Shown here one piece after another: positions 1 through 7,245 of a stretch of DNA of 18,462 nt; position 1 is the stretch's first letter, and each line of letters starts with the position of its first letter. A program made the position numbers and the translations under genes. The notes beneath the pieces were generated by a model. The model saw only the letters and a program-made list of their open reading frames with translations. It had not been told where the DNA came from and made no database searches. The DNA is from Thiobacillus sp. UBA2597 (GTDB lineage: Bacteria; Pseudomonadota; Gammaproteobacteria; Burkholderiales; Thiobacillaceae), in assembly GCA_002339725.1 (NCBI GenBank), contig DDKN01000006.1:1-18462 (forward strand), given 5' to 3'.

Positions 1-503
1 CACAGACGCTGCTGCTGGCCGCCGGAAAGGTTGAAGGCCAGATCATTCAGGCGATCCTTGGCCTCGTTCCACAAGGCGGCCCCGCGCAGGGCCTGCTCGA
101 CCTTTTCGTCCAGCACCGTCTTGCGCTTCTCGCCGCGCACGCGTAGGCCATAGGCGACGTTTTCGTAGATCGATTTGGGAAACGGGTTGGGCTTTTGGAA
201 CACCATGGAGACGCGCATGCGCACCTCGATGGGGTCGACCGCCTGCGAGATCATGTTGACGTTGTCCGGGTAGAGCTGAATCTCCCCTTCATAACGGTTG
301 CCCGGATACAAGTCATGCATCCGGTTGAAGCTGCGCAGCAGGGTCGATTTGCCGCAGCCGGAGGGACCAATCAATGCGGTCACCTTGTTCTCGCCCACCG
401 GCAGATTGATGTTCTTCAGGGCGTGGTAGGCGCCATAGAAGAAGTTGAAATTTTTCGCCTCGGCCTTGAGGGCACCGACTTCGGGGTGCACGTTGTTAGT
501 CAT
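1..503 (-). CDS. pstB: Phosphate ABC transporter ATP-binding protein PstB (partial, C-terminus beyond the window)
   Basis: ATPase subunit of the Pst high-affinity phosphate importer; a PstB dimer on the inner face of the membrane powers the PstC/PstA channel. I translated about 167 codons from the ATG at 503. The protein starts MTNNVHPEVG, has Walker A GPSGCGKST at about residues 46-54 and a Q-loop region around VFQKPNPFPKSIYENVAYGL. It reaches the ABC signature LSGGQQQR just before the window edge. Walker B, the H-loop and the last third are missing only because the window ends. It follows pstA after 9 bp and is the last visible gene of the leftward pst group. phoU is the usual next gene but cannot be seen. 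The QKPNPFP stretch after the Q-loop is characteristic of PstB, so the call is firm. Confidence 0.97.
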   Translation of the reverse strand, partial: MTNNVHPEVGALKAEAKNFNFFYGAYHALKNINLPVGENKVTALIGPSGCGKSTLLRSFNRMHDLYPGNRYEGEIQLYPDNVNMISQAVDPIEVRMRVSMVFQKPNPFPKSIYENVAYGLRVRGEKRKTVLDEKVEQALRGAALWNEAKDRLNDLAFNLSGGQQQRL

Positions 504-512
504 GATGGATGC

Positions 513-1448
513 TCACCATTTGATGTGTTTACGGATGCGGTAACGCAACCAGATCGCCAGGCCGTTCATGGCCAGCGTAGCGACGATGATGACGATGCCG
601 GTGGCGGCGGCATTTTCCAAAAAAGCGGCCTGGGGCCGGGATACCCAGTTGAACATCTGGATCGGTAGCACCGTGAAGGGCGAGAACAACCAGTCGAACG
701 GTCCCGCGGGCAGATCGGTGGAAGGATCGATGGTGAATGGCACCGGCGGCAGGAAGGCGATGAAGGTCAGCGCCCCGATGGTGATGATGGGCGCCGTCTC
801 GCCGATGGCGCGCGCCATGCCGATGATGATCCCGGTGAGGATGCCACCCATGGAATAGCGCAAGAGGTGGTCGCTCACCATCTGCCAGCGCGTTGCGCCC
901 AGGGCATAAGCGGCCTCGCGGATGGCGACCGGGATGGAGCGCAGGGACTCGCGCGTCGCCACGATGATCACGGGCAAAATCAGCAGCGCCAGGGTAAGGC
1001 CCGCCGTCAGGATGCTCTGACCGAAGTCCAGGATGTAGACGAACAACCCCAACGCCAGCAGGCCGTAAACGATCGACGGCACCCCCGCCAGGTTGGTGAC
1101 GTTGATCTCGATCAGATCGGTCATCCAGTTCTTCGGGGCATACTCCTCCAGATAGATCGCCGCCCCCACGCCCAGGGGGATGGCAGCCACCGCGGTGACC
1201 AGCATGACCAACACGGTGCCCACCCAGGCGGAAAGAATGCCTGCCTCCTCGGCCCGGCGCGAGGGGAAGGAGGTGAAGAAATCGTAAGTCAGGCGGGGGT
1301 AGCCATCCAGCACCAGGTCGATGAACAAGACCAGCAGGGTGACCACGCCGACCATGGTGGCTAGCAGCCCCACCAGGCCGAACAAAATATCGTAGCGCTT
1401 GTGTTGCGCGATCATCGCGCGCAGCAGTTGCAGATCGGTCGCTTGCAT
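513..1448 (-). CDS. pstA: Phosphate ABC transporter permease PstA
   Basis: One of the two inner-membrane permease subunits of the Pst phosphate importer; it pairs with PstC to form the translocation path. The 311-residue protein has hydrophobic segments at about 21-46, 72-100, 118-140, 146-165, 200-215 and near the C-terminus, typical of the binding-protein-dependent permease fold. The EAA loop that docks on PstB begins near residue 178 (EAAYALGATRW) and is followed by GMARAIGETAPI. The PstA hallmark NLAGVPSIVYGLLALG lies at about 119-134. It starts 1 bp after the pstC stop codon, so the two are almost certainly translated from one message. Length fits the family (about 280-310). Confidence 0.96.
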   Translation of the reverse strand: MQATDLQLLRAMIAQHKRYDILFGLVGLLATMVGVVTLLVLFIDLVLDGYPRLTYDFFTSFPSRRAEEAGILSAWVGTVLVMLVTAVAAIPLGVGAAIYLEEYAPKNWMTDLIEINVTNLAGVPSIVYGLLALGLFVYILDFGQSILTAGLTLALLILPVIIVATRESLRSIPVAIREAAYALGATRWQMVSDHLLRYSMGGILTGIIIGMARAIGETAPIITIGALTFIAFLPPVPFTIDPSTDLPAGPFDWLFSPFTVLPIQMFNWVSRPQAAFLENAAATGIVIIVATLAMNGLAIWLRYRIRKHIKW

Positions 1449-1449
1449 A

Positions 1450-2397
1450 TCAATAGGCCTCGCGGAACTTGCGGCGCAGCATGTGGCCCAGGATGTTGAA
1501 CACCAGGGTCATCAACACCAGGACCAGACCGGCGGCGAAGATGCTCTGGTAGCCAATGCTGCCATGGGGCAGATCGCCCAGCGCCACCTGCACGATGTAG
1601 GCGGTGATGGTGGCGGCGGGCTCGCGCGGGTCCCAGGTGAAATTGGGCTGCTGGCCGGCCGCCACGGCCACCACCATGGTCTCGCCCACCGCCCGGGAAA
1701 TGCCCAGGATGAAGGCGGCCAACACCCCGGAAATCGCGGCCGGGAACACCACCTTGACCGCGGTCTGGAAGCGGGTGGCACCCATGGCATAGGAACCCTC
1801 GCGCAGGCTCATGGGCACGGCGCGCATGGCGTCCTCCGAGACCGAGGAGACGTAGGGGATGATCATGATGCCGATCACGATGCCGGGGCCCAGCATGTTG
1901 AAGCCCGGCAGATCGGGCATGAAGATCTGCAATATGGGCGTGACGAAGAGCAGGGCGAAATAACCGTAAACCACGGTCGGCACCCCTTCCAGCATTTCCA
2001 GGAAGGGCTTGACCGTTTCCCGCACGTGGTGCGGGGCAAACTCGGACAGATAGATGGCCACGATCACGCCGATCGGCACGGCCACGGCCAAGGCCACCCC
2101 TGCGGTCACCAGGGTGCCGGCCACCAGGGGCAGGATGCCATACTCGGCCCGCTCGAACAGCGGGGTCCATTGGGTATGGGTGAGGAATTCGACAAGGGAG
2201 ACATGCTCGAAGAAGGCCGAGGCCTCATAGAGCAGAATGGCCACGATGGCCAGGGTGGTCGCCACAGCGGAAAAGGCTGCCAGGAACAGGATGCCTTCGA
2301 TGACCTTTTCCTTGGCCTTGCGCAGTTTGTTTTCCGTTAGCCTGTGGGCCGGGGTGTTCATAGCGTCACTCTGAGAGCTGGGGCCTGAATTATCCAT
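1450..2397 (-). CDS. pstC: Phosphate ABC transporter permease PstC
   Basis: Second permease subunit of the Pst importer. It is 315 residues from the ATG at 2397; an alternative ATG at 2361 (MNTPAHRL) would give 303, and neither has a clear ribosome binding site. Hydrophobic segments lie at about 35-57, 90-118, 138-160, 170-185, 219-250 and near the C-terminus. The PstC signature EGVPTVVYGYFALL is at about 137-150, and the EAA-type loop (REGSYAMGATRFQTAVKVVFPAA) begins near 199 and leads into GISRAVGETM. It lies 63 bp downstream of pstS, with a terminator hairpin in between, so its expression probably depends on read-through from the pstS promoter. No separate promoter was recognised. Confidence 0.96.
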   Translation of the reverse strand: MDNSGPSSQSDAMNTPAHRLTENKLRKAKEKVIEGILFLAAFSAVATTLAIVAILLYEASAFFEHVSLVEFLTHTQWTPLFERAEYGILPLVAGTLVTAGVALAVAVPIGVIVAIYLSEFAPHHVRETVKPFLEMLEGVPTVVYGYFALLFVTPILQIFMPDLPGFNMLGPGIVIGIMIIPYVSSVSEDAMRAVPMSLREGSYAMGATRFQTAVKVVFPAAISGVLAAFILGISRAVGETMVVAVAAGQQPNFTWDPREPAATITAYIVQVALGDLPHGSIGYQSIFAAGLVLVLMTLVFNILGHMLRRKFREAY

Positions 2398-2415
2398 GAT
2401 CGTCGCATGGGAGAC

Positions 2416-2445
2416 AAAAAAGGAGGGTGGCGTTTGCCACCCTCC
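2416..2445 (-). terminator. Strong intrinsic terminator between pstS and pstC
   Basis: Read on the minus strand, a perfect 10-bp stem (GGAGGGTGGC pairing with GCCACCCTCC) with a 4-base AAAC loop is followed by six T residues. It sits 15 bp after the pstS stop and 18 bp before the pstC start. This is a full intrinsic terminator inside an operon. The likely purpose is to let only part of the transcription continue into pstCAB, so that periplasmic PstS is made in excess over the membrane complex. The hairpin may also protect the 3' end of a short pstS message. Confidence 0.9.
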
Positions 2446-2460
2446 CCGATCCGAGGCCGC

Positions 2461-3471
2461 TTACAGCTTGCCTTCGCGCTGCAGCAGCTCTTCCACGCTG
2501 ACGCCAACCTCGGCGTGACCGCCGAAAGCGGTGCCGGTCTTGCCCTTCTTCAGGTTCTCCAGGGCCAGGGTGTAGGCGCGGGCCGGCAGGTCGACGTAAC
2601 CGACTTCCTTGGCCAGCTTGCCGCCATGCTTGAGATAGAACTCGACGAAGCCCCTCACCTCCGGGTTCTGGAGCGACTTGGCGTTGACGTAGATGAAGAT
2701 GGGACGCGACAGGGGCTGGTAGATGCCCTTGTTGGTGGTCTCGACCGAAGGCATCACGGCAGGCGACTTGTCGTCCATCTTGATCGCGACGGCCTTCAGC
2801 TTGTCCTTGTTTTCCTCGTAGTAGGCCAGACCGAAGTAGGCCAGGGCCGACTTGTCGCGCTGCACGAACTGCACCAGGACGTTGTCGTCCTCGGAAGAGA
2901 GCACGTCACCACGGGCGGACTTGGCCTTGCCGACGATGGCCTCGGTGAAGTAGTCGAAGGTGCCGGAATCGGCGCCGGGCGCACCCAATTTCAGCGGCAT
3001 GTTGGGGAAGGAGGCGCGAATCTGGTTCCAGTTGTTGATCTTGCCCTGGGCGGCAGGCTCGTACATCTTCTTGAGCTCGGCCACGGTCAGTTCATTGGCC
3101 CAGGTGTTGTCCTTATTGACCACCACGGTCAGCGCATCGAACGCCACCGGCAGTTCGAGATAGGTGATGCCGGCCGCCTTGCAGTCGTCCATTTCCTTTT
3201 TCAGGATGGGACGCGAGGCGTTGGAGATGTCGGTCTCGCCGCGGCAGAACTTCTTGAAGCCGCCGCCGGTACCGGAGATGCCAACCGTGACCTTGGTCTT
3301 GCCTTTGACCGACTTCTGGAATTCCTCGGCCACCGCCTCGGTGATGGGATAGACGGTCGAGGAACCGTCGATCTTGACCAGACCGGCGTGAGCCACCGGG
3401 GCCAGCAGGGCGCCAGCCAAAACGCCCGCCATGACAGTCATTTTGAAGCGGGGAGAAGTGTGCTTGAACAT
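2461..3471 (-). CDS. pstS: Periplasmic phosphate-binding protein PstS
   Basis: Periplasmic receptor that captures inorganic phosphate and delivers it to PstCA. The frame is open further upstream to 3582, but the start at 3471 is preferred: it gives a clean signal peptide (MFKHTSPRFK, a hydrophobic core, then cleavage after VAHA near residue 29) and has GGAG nine bases upstream. The upstream extension is not signal-like and would cover the PHO box and its -10. The mature protein opens with GLVKIDGSSTVYPITEAVAEEF. It carries GTGGGFKKFCRGETDISNASR, a phosphate-site segment typical of PstS, and the SGTFDYFTE region further on. It is 336 residues, normal for the family. Transcription is from the PHO-box promoter at 3517-3550, and a terminator follows the gene. 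Confidence 0.96.
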   Translation of the reverse strand: MFKHTSPRFKMTVMAGVLAGALLAPVAHAGLVKIDGSSTVYPITEAVAEEFQKSVKGKTKVTVGISGTGGGFKKFCRGETDISNASRPILKKEMDDCKAAGITYLELPVAFDALTVVVNKDNTWANELTVAELKKMYEPAAQGKINNWNQIRASFPNMPLKLGAPGADSGTFDYFTEAIVGKAKSARGDVLSSEDDNVLVQFVQRDKSALAYFGLAYYEENKDKLKAVAIKMDDKSPAVMPSVETTNKGIYQPLSRPIFIYVNAKSLQNPEVRGFVEFYLKHGGKLAKEVGYVDLPARAYTLALENLKKGKTGTAFGGHAEVGVSVEELLQREGKL

Positions 3472-3516
3472 GGGTCGAGACTCCGTGTGTGAGGGGACAG
3501 GGTTGAAACGAGTCGC

Positions 3517-3550
3517 ATGGTAGGCCCGGAATGTTACATATATATGACAA
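3517..3550 (-). promoter_or_regulatory. PHO box and -10 of the pstS promoter
   Basis: On the minus strand, two 7-mers, TTGTCAT (3550-3544) and ATGTAAC (3539-3533), are separated by 4 bp. This is the 7-4-7 layout of a PhoB binding site, compared with the consensus CTGTCAT repeated every 11 bp. Exactly 10 bp after the second 7-mer lies TACCAT (3522-3517), a plausible -10. No good -35 is present, as usual for PhoB-activated promoters where the box replaces it. The transcript would start near 3510, about 40 bases before the pstS ATG. Confidence 0.8.
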
Positions 3551-3575
3551 AAATCGGGCCAAATCATTGATTTAT

Positions 3576-3620
3576 TTGTCACACATCCTTCATCGCTTTG
3601 TCACATGGCGTGCCTAAGCT
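3576..3620 (+). promoter_or_regulatory. Three-unit PHO box and -10 facing the small lipoprotein gene
   Basis: Three 7-mers occur on the plus strand in exact 11-bp register: TTGTCAC (3576-3582), CCTTCAT (3587-3593) and TTGTCAC (3598-3604). After the last one, 10 bp separate it from TAAGCT (3615-3620), a TAnnnT -10. The spacing is identical to that of the pstS promoter on the other strand. This forms a divergent PhoB-type control region shared by pstS and the lipoprotein gene. The transcript would start near 3627, about 40 bases before the ATG at 3668. Confidence 0.7.
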
Positions 3621-3667
3621 TTGGCCGCTGATTTTTTCAGTGCCACTTCACCCATAGGAGCCCTTAC

Positions 3668-4000
3668 ATGAGCACCCTGAAAATTCTCGCCACGGCCGCA
3701 ACCGCGATCTTCCTGATCGCCGGCTGCGCCACCTCCGGCGGCAAATCCGCGGCCGAGGCCACGCCCGGCAAGTTCGTCACCTACAACTGCGAAGGCAAAA
3801 AGAGCTTCTCCGTGCGCTTCGATGCCGAGAACGGCACTGCCCGCATCCGCACCCATGAGGGCTCGGCCGAGTTGAGCAAAGGCGCGCGCGGCCTCTATCG
3901 TGACGATGGCGGCGAGTGGATCCTGACCCTGGCCGACGGCAACGGCACCGAACTAGTCTACAAGAGCAAAGCGGTGTACAAGAACTGCACCGCCCAGTAA
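3668..4000 (+). CDS. Small outer-membrane-type lipoprotein, MliC-like lysozyme inhibitor candidate
   Basis: A 110-residue predicted lipoprotein. A hydrophobic leader ends in the lipobox I17-A18-G19-C20, so lipid attachment at Cys20 is expected. Ala/Thr rather than Asp follow, which argues for sorting to the outer membrane. The mature part has YNCEGKKSFSVRF, a small beta-rich core with ARIRTHEGSAELSKGARGLY, and a final YKNC. Paired Cys residues near both ends of the domain and this strand pattern resemble the MliC/PliC family of c-type lysozyme inhibitors; that assignment is tentative, from pattern alone. The start has AGGAG at 3656-3660, seven bases upstream. It is transcribed divergently from pstS behind its own PHO-box-like promoter and closed by a terminator, so it is a single-gene unit. 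A Pho-regulated envelope protein of other function remains possible. Confidence 0.75.
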   Translation: MSTLKILATAATAIFLIAGCATSGGKSAAEATPGKFVTYNCEGKKSFSVRFDAENGTARIRTHEGSAELSKGARGLYRDDGGEWILTLADGNGTELVYKSKAVYKNCTAQ

Positions 4001-4019
4001 GCCCGCCAACGCTTATCTG

Positions 4020-4044
4020 AAGGCCGCTTGCTGCGGCCTTTTTT
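4020..4044 (+). terminator. Intrinsic terminator after the lipoprotein gene
   Basis: An 8-bp perfect stem (AAGGCCGC pairing with GCGGCCTT) with a 5-base loop runs into six T residues (4039-4044). It lies about 20 bp after the lipoprotein stop and before the PHO-like box of the next gene, so the downstream glycosyltransferase needs its own promoter. Confidence 0.9.
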
Positions 4045-4053
4045 GTTGGCACG

Positions 4054-4087
4054 GCGTCATATCGGCGTCATGGTTTGCTGTCACCCT
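4054..4087 (+). promoter_or_regulatory. Candidate PHO box upstream of the first glycosyltransferase
   Basis: GCGTCAT occurs twice, at 4054-4060 and 4065-4071, in 11-bp register; each copy matches 5 of 7 bases of the PHO consensus CTGTCAT. A further CTGTCAC at 4078-4084 is out of phase by 2 bp. Ten bases after the second copy lies CACCCT, a poor -10. The preceding terminator at 4020-4044 means a promoter must lie here or inside the gene. If this box is used, the transcript would begin close to the ATG at 4096. Confidence 0.45.
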
Positions 4088-4095
4088 GATGGCCC

Positions 4096-5280
4096 ATGCA
4101 CGCCCACGCCCTTCCCCCCGCCGAACCTCAGGCGTCACCCGGCCTGCACATCGCCCTGGTGACCGAGACCTACCCGCCGGAGATCAACGGCGTGGCCATG
4201 ACGCTCGGCCAGATCGTGGCCGCGCTGCAGGCCCGGGGCCATCGGATTCAACTCGTGCGGCCGCGCCAGGCCGGCGATGCGGCGCCCCTGTCGGCCAATG
4301 GCATCGAGCAGGCCTTGGTGACCGGCCTGCCCATCCCGGGCTATGCCGGCCTCAAGCTGGGGCTGCCGGCCAAGCGGCGCCTGCTGCGCCTGTGGTCGCA
4401 CAGCCGGCCGGACATCGTGCACATCGCCACCGAAGGCCCTTTGGGCTGGTCGGCCCTGAGCGCCGCCAGGCGGCTGGCGATCCCGGTGGTGGCGGGGTTT
4501 CACACCAATTTTCACCACTACAGCCGGCATTACGGCCTGGGCTGGTTGCAGCCCGCGATCCATGGCTATCTGCGCCATTTCCACAACCGCGCCCAGTTGA
4601 CCCTGGTGCCAACCGAGGCCCTGCGCGCGGAACTGGCGGCCGCCCATTACCGCAATCTGGCAGTGGTCGCGCGCGGCGTCGACACCCGGCTGTTCTGCCC
4701 GAGCCGTCGCAGCGCCGAATTGCGCCGCGCCTGGGGCGTCGGCGAAGACGACCTGGTCGTGCTCTATGTCGGCCGTCTGGCGCCGGAGAAAAACCTGCCT
4801 CTCCTGCTGCGCGCCTTCGACGCCATTCGGGCGCTGCGACCCGATGCCCGGCTGGTGCTGGTGGGCGACGGCCCCGCCCGCGCCGCGCTGACGGCCCGGC
4901 ATCCCGAATTCATCTTCTGCGGGTCGCGCACGGGGGAGGAGCTGGCCACCCACTACGCCTCGGGCGACTGCTTTCTCCTGCCCAGCCTGACCGAGACCTT
5001 CGGCAACGTCCTGCTGGAGGCGATGGCCAGCGGCCTGGCGGTACTTGCCTTCGACTACGCCGCGGCGGCCGAGCACATCGTGTCCGGCAACAACGGGTTG
5101 ACCGCGCCCTTTGGCGACGCGGGTGCCTTCGTGGCACAGGCCAGGTGGCTGGCGCAGCAAGCCGAGGCCCGGCGTGCGCTGGGTCAGGCGGCGCGCGCCA
5201 CGGCCCTGGGCCTTTCCTGGGAGGCTGTGTTCACCCGTCTGGAAGCGTATTACCGCCAGCTTGCCGCCACGCCGGTTTGA
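4096..5280 (+). CDS. GT4-family glycosyltransferase, probable glycolipid synthesis under phosphate limitation
   Basis: A 394-residue retaining GT-B glycosyltransferase of family GT4. The N-terminal Rossmann domain begins at about residue 17 (LHIALVTETYPPEINGVAMT). The C-terminal donor-binding domain has LYVGRLAPEKN at 223-233 and the E-x7-E motif at E300 and E308 (TETFGNVLLEAM). An in-frame TGA at 4087-4089 limits the start, so the ATG at 4096 is the first possible one; it has no visible ribosome binding site. The proteins it most resembles are often annotated as GDP-mannose-dependent mannosyltransferases or MgtA. Its position among Pho-boxed genes beside a plcP-like operon suggests it glycosylates diacylglycerol or extends a glycolipid. 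Established parallel: Pseudomonas aeruginosa has two such enzymes (Agt1, Agt2) next to PlcP in its phosphate-stress response. Acceptor and sugar are not determined by sequence. It ends 7 bp from the convergent second glycosyltransferase. Confidence 0.88.
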   Translation: MHAHALPPAEPQASPGLHIALVTETYPPEINGVAMTLGQIVAALQARGHRIQLVRPRQAGDAAPLSANGIEQALVTGLPIPGYAGLKLGLPAKRRLLRLWSHSRPDIVHIATEGPLGWSALSAARRLAIPVVAGFHTNFHHYSRHYGLGWLQPAIHGYLRHFHNRAQLTLVPTEALRAELAAAHYRNLAVVARGVDTRLFCPSRRSAELRRAWGVGEDDLVVLYVGRLAPEKNLPLLLRAFDAIRALRPDARLVLVGDGPARAALTARHPEFIFCGSRTGEELATHYASGDCFLLPSLTETFGNVLLEAMASGLAVLAFDYAAAAEHIVSGNNGLTAPFGDAGAFVAQARWLAQQAEARRALGQAARATALGLSWEAVFTRLEAYYRQLAATPV

Positions 5281-5287
5281 GGCCGGC

Positions 5288-6436
5288 TCAGCTGCGCGCA
5301 GCCAAGCCCCGGTAGAGTTCGGCCAGACGGCCGGCCAGACGATCGTCGGCCCATTCCCGGGCATAGGCGCGCGCCTCGTCGGCCAGACGGCGGCGCAGCT
5401 TCGCGTCCTCCAGCAGCGTGAGGATGGCCTGGGCGAAGGCGCTCACGTCGTCGTCCGGCGTGAGGCAGCCACGCCCGGGCGCCAGGATGTCGCAGGTGCC
5501 CATGGCGGCCAGCGCCACCACCGGCAGGCCCATGGCCATGGCCTCCAACAGTACCAGGCCCTGGGTTTCCGTGCGTGAGGCGAAGACGAAGACATCCGCC
5601 GCGGCATAGCAGTCCGGCAGTTCGCGCACGCGATCGAGATACCCCAGAAAGCGCACGTTGTTGGCCAGCCCCATCGCCTGCACGCGCTGGCGCAGCGCTT
5701 CGAGCGCCGGCCCCTCCCCGGTCACCAACAGCAGCAGTTCGGGCAGGCGCTGCCGGGCGATGGCCAGGGCGTCGAGCAGGAAATCGATGTTCTTCTCGAA
5801 CGCCACCCGCCCCACGAACAGCAGCGCCGGCCGCTGCGGTGCGATGCCATGCCATTTGCGGAAAGCGGCACCGTCACCCACGGCAAAGCGGTCGAGCGGA
5901 ATCCCCGTGGGCAGCACATGCATGGGAGCGGTCACGCCGTAGCTGCCGAGCCGGTCGCGCATGGCGCTGGAGGGCACCACCACGGCATCGAGCGCGTTGC
6001 ACTGGCTGCGGGAAAACCGCCGTGCCAGGGCCTTGAGCCATTCCGCCGGCAGGAGGGGGGCGTAATGGTGCAGGTATTCCTCGAACAGGGTGTGATAGGT
6101 GGCCAGGACGGGAAGGCCGTGTTTGCGCGCCGCGTGCAGGCCGGCATAGTGGGCCAGGAACGGGGTCTGGATGTGGACGAGGTCACATGCCGCCGCCTCT
6201 TCCAGCACCGCGGCACGCAGCCTGGGCCAGGAGGCGAGGCGATCCTCCGGGTCGCGCGGCACACGCCAGCCGGGGATGCGGCGAATACCGGGCACCTCCG
6301 CCTCGTCGCCATAACGCGGTGCCACCAGACGCACCTCCACCCCCTGGTCGGCCAGGCTGCGACGGAAGGTCTCGATCGATGTCGACACCCCGTTCACCCG
6401 GGGGAAGTAGACATCGGACACCATGAGGACGCGCAT
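5288..6436 (-). CDS. GT4-family glycosyltransferase, diacylglycerol glycosyltransferase candidate (Agt-like)
   Basis: A 382-residue GT4 enzyme starting MRVLMVSDVYFPRVNGVSTSI. The segment TYHTLFEEYLHHYAPLLP (about 113-130) closely resembles the acceptor-side motif of bacterial 1,2-diacylglycerol 3-glucosyltransferases. The donor domain has LLFVGRVAFEKN (205-216) and the E-x7-E pair at E290 and E298. Its ATG (6436-6434) shares one base with the TGA of the upstream plcP-like gene (TGATG), so the two are translationally coupled. The coupling supports a pathway in which the phosphoesterase frees diacylglycerol from a phospholipid and this enzyme adds a sugar to it, replacing phospholipid with glycolipid. 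The enzyme is expected at the cytoplasmic face of the inner membrane. The frame stays open upstream through the plcP gene, but in that region the plcP frame carries the conserved protein. Confidence 0.9.
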   Translation of the reverse strand: MRVLMVSDVYFPRVNGVSTSIETFRRSLADQGVEVRLVAPRYGDEAEVPGIRRIPGWRVPRDPEDRLASWPRLRAAVLEEAAACDLVHIQTPFLAHYAGLHAARKHGLPVLATYHTLFEEYLHHYAPLLPAEWLKALARRFSRSQCNALDAVVVPSSAMRDRLGSYGVTAPMHVLPTGIPLDRFAVGDGAAFRKWHGIAPQRPALLFVGRVAFEKNIDFLLDALAIARQRLPELLLLVTGEGPALEALRQRVQAMGLANNVRFLGYLDRVRELPDCYAAADVFVFASRTETQGLVLLEAMAMGLPVVALAAMGTCDILAPGRGCLTPDDDVSAFAQAILTLLEDAKLRRRLADEARAYAREWADDRLAGRLAELYRGLAARS

Positions 6437-7239
6437 CAGGCGGCTTTGCGGGGCGCTTCGGCAAGCACGGCGGGCGCGCGCTCCGCCACGGTTTCCAGGG
6501 CGGCCAGGCCATTCCAGTCGATCAGCTCCAGCCGGCCATCCAGATGCTCGACGATGGCGGTGCAGGAATCGACCCAGTCGCCACAATTGACATAGGTGAG
6601 GCCATCCACCTGCTTGATCGTCGCCCAGTGGATGTGGCCACAGATCACGCCATCGAGGCCGCGGTGGCGCACGTTGCGGATGACCGAATCCTCGAAATCG
6701 AAAATGAACTGCAAGGCCTTCTTCACCTTGCGTTTGGCATAGCCGGCGAGCGACCAATAACCGGGCCGACCCAGTTGCCGGCGCAGCCAGGAGAGCCAGC
6801 CGTTGATGCGCACCAGGAGGTTGTAGGCCATATCGCCCAGCACCGCCACCCAGCGGTGATAACGCGTCACTTGGTCGAACTCGTCGCCGTGGATCAGCAG
6901 GAAGTGCCGGCCGTCGGCCAGTTCGTGCACGTATTCGTTGGCCACCAGAATGTCGCCGAACAGCACGCCGTCGTATTCGCGCAGGGCCTCGTCGTGATTG
7001 CCGGGGATGAACACCACCTTCTCGCCGTGGCGCGCCCGACGCAGCACCTTCTGGATCACCGTGTTCTGCGCCCGGCTCCATTGGATGCCACGGCTCATGG
7101 ACCAGAAATCGACGATGTCGCCGATCAGGAACAGATGCTCGGCCGAATGTTCACGCAGAAAGTCGAGGAGACGATCGGCCTTGCAGGCCCGGGTGCCGAG
7201 GTGGATGTCCGACAGGAAGATGGAGCGCACATGCCGCAT
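6436..7239 (-). CDS. plcP: PlcP-type metallophosphoesterase (phospholipase C for lipid remodelling)
   Basis: A 267-residue calcineurin-like metallophosphoesterase. Metal-site motifs appear in order: D11-x-H13 (SDIHLG), GD at 40-41, GNHD at 80-83, HGDE at 117-120 and GHIH at 201-204. It resembles LpxH, but the long segment GDEFDQVTRYHRWVAVLGD followed by GYWSLAGYAKRKVKKALQFIFDFED fits the PlcP group, which cleaves phosphatidylethanolamine/phosphatidylglycerol-type lipids to diacylglycerol when phosphate is scarce. The ATG at 7239 is chosen over a TTG at 7260: it places SDIHLG near the N-terminus as in relatives and has AGGA seven bases upstream. It is the first gene of a two-gene operon with the Agt-like glycosyltransferase (one-base overlap). 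A PHO-like box lies just upstream. An LpxH role in lipid A is the alternative, less likely from context. Confidence 0.85.
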   Translation of the reverse strand: MRHVRSIFLSDIHLGTRACKADRLLDFLREHSAEHLFLIGDIVDFWSMSRGIQWSRAQNTVIQKVLRRARHGEKVVFIPGNHDEALREYDGVLFGDILVANEYVHELADGRHFLLIHGDEFDQVTRYHRWVAVLGDMAYNLLVRINGWLSWLRRQLGRPGYWSLAGYAKRKVKKALQFIFDFEDSVIRNVRHRGLDGVICGHIHWATIKQVDGLTYVNCGDWVDSCTAIVEHLDGRLELIDWNGLAALETVAERAPAVLAEAPRKAA

Positions 7240-7245
7240 GGACGC

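Noticed and set aside
3472..3582. N-terminal extension of pstS by 37 residues.
   Set aside because: It would pass through the PHO box and its -10, and it places a non-signal-like segment before a textbook signal peptide.
5262..5290. Small GCCGG/CCGGC inverted repeat at the junction of the two convergent glycosyltransferase genes.
   Set aside because: Only five base pairs and no T-tract on either strand, so it is not supported as a terminator.
5288..7081. A 597-codon minus frame that looks like a fusion extending the second glycosyltransferase upstream.
   Set aside because: The part above 6436 is out of frame with plcP, which carries all metal-site motifs there. The glycosyltransferase begins naturally at MRVLMVSDVYFP with a TGATG overlap.
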